Of a stretch of 8,908 nucleotides of DNA, positions 6,912 through 8,908 are shown in pieces. The position numbers and the translations under genes were made by a program. Under the pieces are notes generated by a model, which worked only from the letters and a program-made list of their open reading frames with translations, was not told the origin of the DNA and made no database searches. Numbering within the stretch: the first letter of the stretch is position 1; the number at the start of each line of letters is the position of its first letter. This DNA is from CBFHSD01 sp965658375 (GTDB taxonomy: Bacteria; Bacteroidota; Bacteroidia; Flavobacteriales_G; Salibacteraceae). Location: positions 1 through 8,908 of the forward strand of contig CBFHSD010000065.1 of assembly GCA_965658375.1 (NCBI GenBank), read 5' to 3'.

Positions 6912-7186
6912 GCGTAAACAATAGCAAAGTCAGGAAATTCTTTGATTGGAATTTCCTCTACCAAAACCTCATCAACAGCACTATTTGGACTACCAATGTG
7001 GCACCAAGTAATCAACTCTTTGATTTGTTCATCACTACCCGTTGCTTGAATGAAAACACTGCCATCATTCTGATTTCTCACATTGCCTTTCAAACCAATT
7101 TGCAGCGCTTTTTCTAAAGTGTTTTTCCTGAAGAAAACACCTTGCACCTTCCCTACAACTGTAATTTTTTTCGACTTCAAATTCAT
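6908..7186 (-). CDS. Acylphosphatase
   Basis: A small protein of 92 residues, the normal size for the family. It hydrolyses acyl phosphates such as carbamoyl phosphate or 1,3-bisphosphoglycerate. The anion-binding loop GKVQGVFFRK carries the catalytic arginine, and GLKGNVRNQNDGSV carries the catalytic asparagine of the V-x-N block. The typical SPNSAVDEVLVEE follows. In-frame starts also exist at ATG 7195 (95 residues) and GTG 7204 (98 residues). ATG 7186 is favoured because it leaves the usual short lead before the first strand, but this is not certain. It converges on the metallophosphoesterase, sharing TTAA at 6908-6911. A near-match to the -7 box (TTTCTTTG, complement of 7226-7233) lies upstream. 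Confidence 0.9.
   Translation of the reverse strand: MNLKSKKITVVGKVQGVFFRKNTLEKALQIGLKGNVRNQNDGSVFIQATGSDEQIKELITWCHIGSPNSAVDEVLVEEIPIKEFPDFAIVYA
6932..6957. repeat. 9-bp inverted repeat near the convergent stop codons
   Basis: AGGAAATTC at 6932-6940 and its exact reverse complement GAATTTCCT at 6949-6957 flank an 8-nt loop. The hairpin begins 21 nt after the metallophosphoesterase stop and lies inside the last codons of the acylphosphatase gene (EIPIKEFP). No T-tract follows on either strand, so it is not a standard terminator, but it could stabilise or end the plus-strand transcript. Confidence 0.45.
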
Positions 7187-7302
7187 TTCGAACATACTAA
7201 GCACTTAAAAATTCGTTAGAAGCTGCAAAGAAATGAATCCATCTTTACTTAGAATACTGTTCTAAATGGAATCTACCTCTTTACTCGGGTTAAAATTCTA
7301 CG

Positions 7303-7311
7303 TACTTTTGC
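7303..7311 (+). promoter_or_regulatory. TAnnTTTG promoter of rpoD
   Basis: TACTTTTGC matches the -7 consensus exactly. TTTA at 7280-7283, separated by 19 nt, is a near match to the -33 TTTG. Transcription would begin around 7314, giving a leader of about 97 nt before rpoD, much longer than the other leaders predicted in the window. The extended 12-mer TACTTTTGCAGC is identical to that before the EamA gene. Confidence 0.6.
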
Positions 7312-7313
7312 AG

Positions 7314-7410
7314 CCCGTTTTGAAACAGATTATAGAATAATGCGTTGATAACAATGCAGAGCCACTCTTAAATTTTATTATATTGAGGGGCTAAACCAAA
7401 TTTAAAGTCT
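7314..7410 (+). other. Predicted 5' leader of rpoD
   Basis: This AT-rich stretch lies between the predicted transcription start and the rpoD ATG. No strong hairpin or known riboswitch is visible. It contains two tiny ORFs, ATG-CGT-TGA at 7340-7348 and a five-codon ORF at 7354-7371. The bases just before the ATG are A/T-rich without a Shine-Dalgarno sequence, as is common in Bacteroidota. Chance occurrence of the tiny ORFs is likely. Confidence 0.35.
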
Positions 7411-8271
7411 ATGCGTCAATTAAAAATCACAAAGCAGCTTACTAATAGAGATAGTAAATCCATAGATAAGTACCTCAGTGATGTTTCTAAAGAAGAAATG
7501 GTAACACCTGAAGAGGAAGTTGCATTAGCGGTTAGAATCAAACAAGGTGATGAAGCTGCATTAAATAGACTTGTAAATGCCAACTTACGTTTCGTAATTT
7601 CTGTTGCTAAGCAATACCAGGGTCATGGTTTAACCCTAGAAGATTTAATTGCAGAAGGGAATATTGGTTTGATTACCGCAGCGAAAAGATTTGATGAAAC
7701 AAAGGGTTTCAAATTCATTTCATATGCTGTTTGGTGGATTCGCCAAAGCATTATGCAAGCCATTGCAGAAAATTCAAGAGTTGTTCGTCTTCCTTTGAAT
7801 AAGGTGAGTGCCATTCAAAAAATTGCAAATGCATTTTCAAAGCTAGAGCAAGAGCATGAAAGAGCTCCATCAAACGAAGAAATCGCTGAATTGCTAGAAT
7901 CATCTTCGAGCAATGTAGCCGATCTTTTCACATACTCACAAAAGCAAGTATCTGTAGATGCGCCTTTGATTGAAGGTGAAGAAAATAGTTTATTGAACGT
8001 TCTTTCTAACGGAAACTCAAGCAGCCCCGTTGATACATTGATGAGAGAATCACTTTGCCGTGATATTGAACGTGTATTGGTTTCTCTCAAGCAAAGAGAA
8101 GCAGATGTTGTTAGATTATCCTTCGGTTTAAATGGCGAAACGCCAATGACCTTAGAAGAAATAGCGAATAGCTTAGGACTCACTAGAGAGCGTATTCGTC
8201 AGATTAGAGAAAAAGCATTGAGGAGCCTACGTAAAAAGGCAAACTCAAATTTATTAAAGCATTATCTATAA
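7411..8271 (+). CDS. rpoD: Primary sigma factor RpoD (sigma-70, Bacteroidetes type)
   Basis: A protein of 286 residues, the standard length for the housekeeping sigma factor of Bacteroidota, which lacks region 1.1 and the long non-conserved insert. It opens MRQLKITKQLTNRDSKSIDKYL, the phylum's signature N-terminus with region 1.2 (about 17-50). Region 2 covers NANLRFVISVAKQYQGHGLTLEDLIAEGNIGLITAAKRFD, and GFKFISYAVWWIRQSIMQAI (99-118) is the promoter-melting and -7-box-reading segment. Region 3 spans about 120-200, and region 4.2 is the helix-turn-helix MTLEEIANSLGLTRERIRQIREKALRSLR (246-274). It directs core RNA polymerase to TAnnTTTG promoters, several of which occur in this window. It appears monocistronic, with its own promoter and a strong terminator just after its stop. 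Confidence 0.98.
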   Translation: MRQLKITKQLTNRDSKSIDKYLSDVSKEEMVTPEEEVALAVRIKQGDEAALNRLVNANLRFVISVAKQYQGHGLTLEDLIAEGNIGLITAAKRFDETKGFKFISYAVWWIRQSIMQAIAENSRVVRLPLNKVSAIQKIANAFSKLEQEHERAPSNEEIAELLESSSSNVADLFTYSQKQVSVDAPLIEGEENSLLNVLSNGNSSSPVDTLMRESLCRDIERVLVSLKQREADVVRLSFGLNGETPMTLEEIANSLGLTRERIRQIREKALRSLRKKANSNLLKHYL

Positions 8272-8276
8272 AATCT

Positions 8277-8303
8277 AAAGGTCCTTTAATGGACCTTTTT
8301 TTT
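8277..8303 (+). terminator. Intrinsic terminator of rpoD
   Basis: AAAGGTCC (8277-8284) pairs perfectly with GGACCTTT (8291-8298) across a 6-nt loop. The hairpin runs into eight consecutive T residues at 8296-8303. It starts 5 nt after the rpoD stop. Stem, loop and T-tract all fit a Rho-independent terminator. Confidence 0.92.
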
Positions 8304-8308
8304 ATGAA

Positions 8309-8908
8309 ATGGAATTACTGAACCATAAAATTCACAGGCTATCTGAGCAGAAACATTGGATGATTTTGATCCATGGAGCTGGAGGTAGCATGCGCTCTTG
8401 GTACAAACAAATAGACTATTTCAAAGATCATTTCAACCTTCTACTTTTAGATTTAAGGGATCACGGAGATTCCCAGTTCAATGAAGAACTCTCTCAGTTC
8501 GAACTGAGAGACCTTTCCAAAGATGTGATTACTTTGATGGATCACCTTCAGATTGGAAAAGCACATTTCATGGGAGTTTCCATGGGTAGCATGATCATTC
8601 AGCATATAGAAATGCATGCTCCAGAAAGAATGAGAAGCGTAATTCTTGCCGGTGGCGTATTTGGCTTATCGCTTAAAATTCGATTCCTGGTAAATAGCGC
8701 GAACCTACTGGCTCGCATCCTTCCCTTCCGTTATTTATACGAACTATTCGCTTGGATCATTCTTCCAAAGAAAAACCACGCCCCTTCTAGAAAGCTTTTC
8801 ATTCGTGAGGCTCAACGCATCCCTGAAAAAGCATTCTTGAGATGGCTCCCCATCATCTCTAAACTGAATAAAGACATCGAATCCCTTTACCACAGAGGTG
8901 TAAAAGTG
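8309..8908 (+). CDS. Alpha/beta hydrolase, C-terminally cut by the window edge
   Basis: The frame is open for 200 codons from ATG 8309 to the last base of the window, so the end is missing. HGAGGSMRSW (residues 22-31) is the oxyanion-hole motif. LLLDLRDHGDS (45-55) is the strand-and-loop block of the alpha/beta hydrolase fold. GVSMGS (89-94) is the nucleophile elbow with S91 as the probable catalytic serine. It is followed by a cap-like insert (about 119-185). The catalytic Asp and His would lie at or beyond the edge. The substrate cannot be told; relatives include esterases, lipases and C-C hydrolases. The start codon is only 5 nt after the rpoD terminator T-tract, and no TAnnTTTG box is seen upstream, so its expression is puzzling. 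A later in-frame ATG (M18, 8360) would remove the first strand and is less likely. Confidence 0.9.
   Translation, partial: MELLNHKIHRLSEQKHWMILIHGAGGSMRSWYKQIDYFKDHFNLLLLDLRDHGDSQFNEELSQFELRDLSKDVITLMDHLQIGKAHFMGVSMGSMIIQHIEMHAPERMRSVILAGGVFGLSLKIRFLVNSANLLARILPFRYLYELFAWIILPKKNHAPSRKLFIREAQRIPEKAFLRWLPIISKLNKDIESLYHRGVKV
8475..8511. repeat. Stacked inverted repeats AGTTC/GAACT inside the hydrolase gene
   Basis: The half-site AGTTC occurs at 8475-8479 and 8496-8500. Its complement GAACT occurs at 8486-8490 and 8501-8505. The second pair lies at the centre of a perfect 22-bp palindrome, 8490-8511, with centre TTCGAA and no spacer. It falls in codons 61-68 of the hydrolase. Confidence 0.7.

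Noticed and set aside
6755..7117. 120-codon plus-strand frame crossing the end of the metallophosphoesterase
   Set aside because: It overlaps the phosphoesterase out of frame and then runs antisense to acylphosphatase, both of which have clear catalytic motifs.
7369..7376. TAAATTTT as a second rpoD promoter box
   Set aside because: The last base deviates from TAnnTTTG and the nearest TTG is 21 nt away, so it is weaker than the exact match at 7303.
1..8908. A defence island, mobile element, CRISPR array or secretion system
   Set aside because: All long frames belong to recognisable housekeeping families, and no transposase, integrase, tRNA, direct terminal repeats or spaced repeat array was seen.

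Overview
The window looks like ordinary chromosomal DNA from a member of the Bacteroidota, most likely a Flavobacteriales-type marine or freshwater bacterium. The evidence is a 286-residue primary sigma factor without region 1.1 (the Bacteroidetes RpoD type), repeated TAnnTTTG promoter boxes, the near-absence of Shine-Dalgarno sequences, the adjacent order yicC-gmk-nadD, and moderately AT-rich DNA (GC roughly 40% by eye). I see no insertion sequence, tRNA, rRNA, CRISPR array, prophage or defence cassette. I did not find a convincing new biological system.

Layout. The left edge (1-360, minus strand) holds the N-terminal 120 codons of a polyprenyl diphosphate synthase. It is divergent from an EamA-type drug/metabolite exporter (437-1336, plus strand), and the two promoters face outward from a spacer of about 75 bp. 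A tightly packed plus-strand block follows: YicC-family endoribonuclease, guanylate kinase (gmk), nicotinate-nucleotide adenylyltransferase (nadD) and a GT9 heptosyltransferase-like enzyme. The stop and start codons of these four overlap by 1, 4 and 11 nt, so they are almost surely one translationally coupled operon. It ends tail-to-tail, with a 12-bp coding overlap, against a minus-strand hotdog acyl-CoA thioesterase (4464-4979).

Divergent from the thioesterase are a HemJ/CopD-like membrane protein (5049-5606) and a membrane-anchored metallophosphoesterase (5655-6911). The latter shares the four bases TTAA of its stop with a convergent acylphosphatase on the minus strand. A spacer of about 200 bp with a strong TAnnTTTG box then leads into rpoD (7411-8271). 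rpoD ends at a clear intrinsic terminator, and only 5 nt beyond the T-tract an alpha/beta hydrolase begins that runs off the right edge (8309-8908, 200 codons).

How the genes relate. The block supplies core functions: isoprenoid chain synthesis, RNA turnover, GDP/GTP supply, NAD synthesis, cell-surface glycan assembly, haem synthesis and the housekeeping sigma factor. Several promoter boxes in the window match the element that this RpoD type is known to read. The observations most worth a second look concern DNA and RNA structure rather than gene content: a stacked pair of inverted repeats sharing the half-site AGTTC/GAACT inside the hydrolase gene, a probable leaderless GTG start on the exporter, hairpins at convergent or tandem gene ends, and a terminator that abuts the next start codon.
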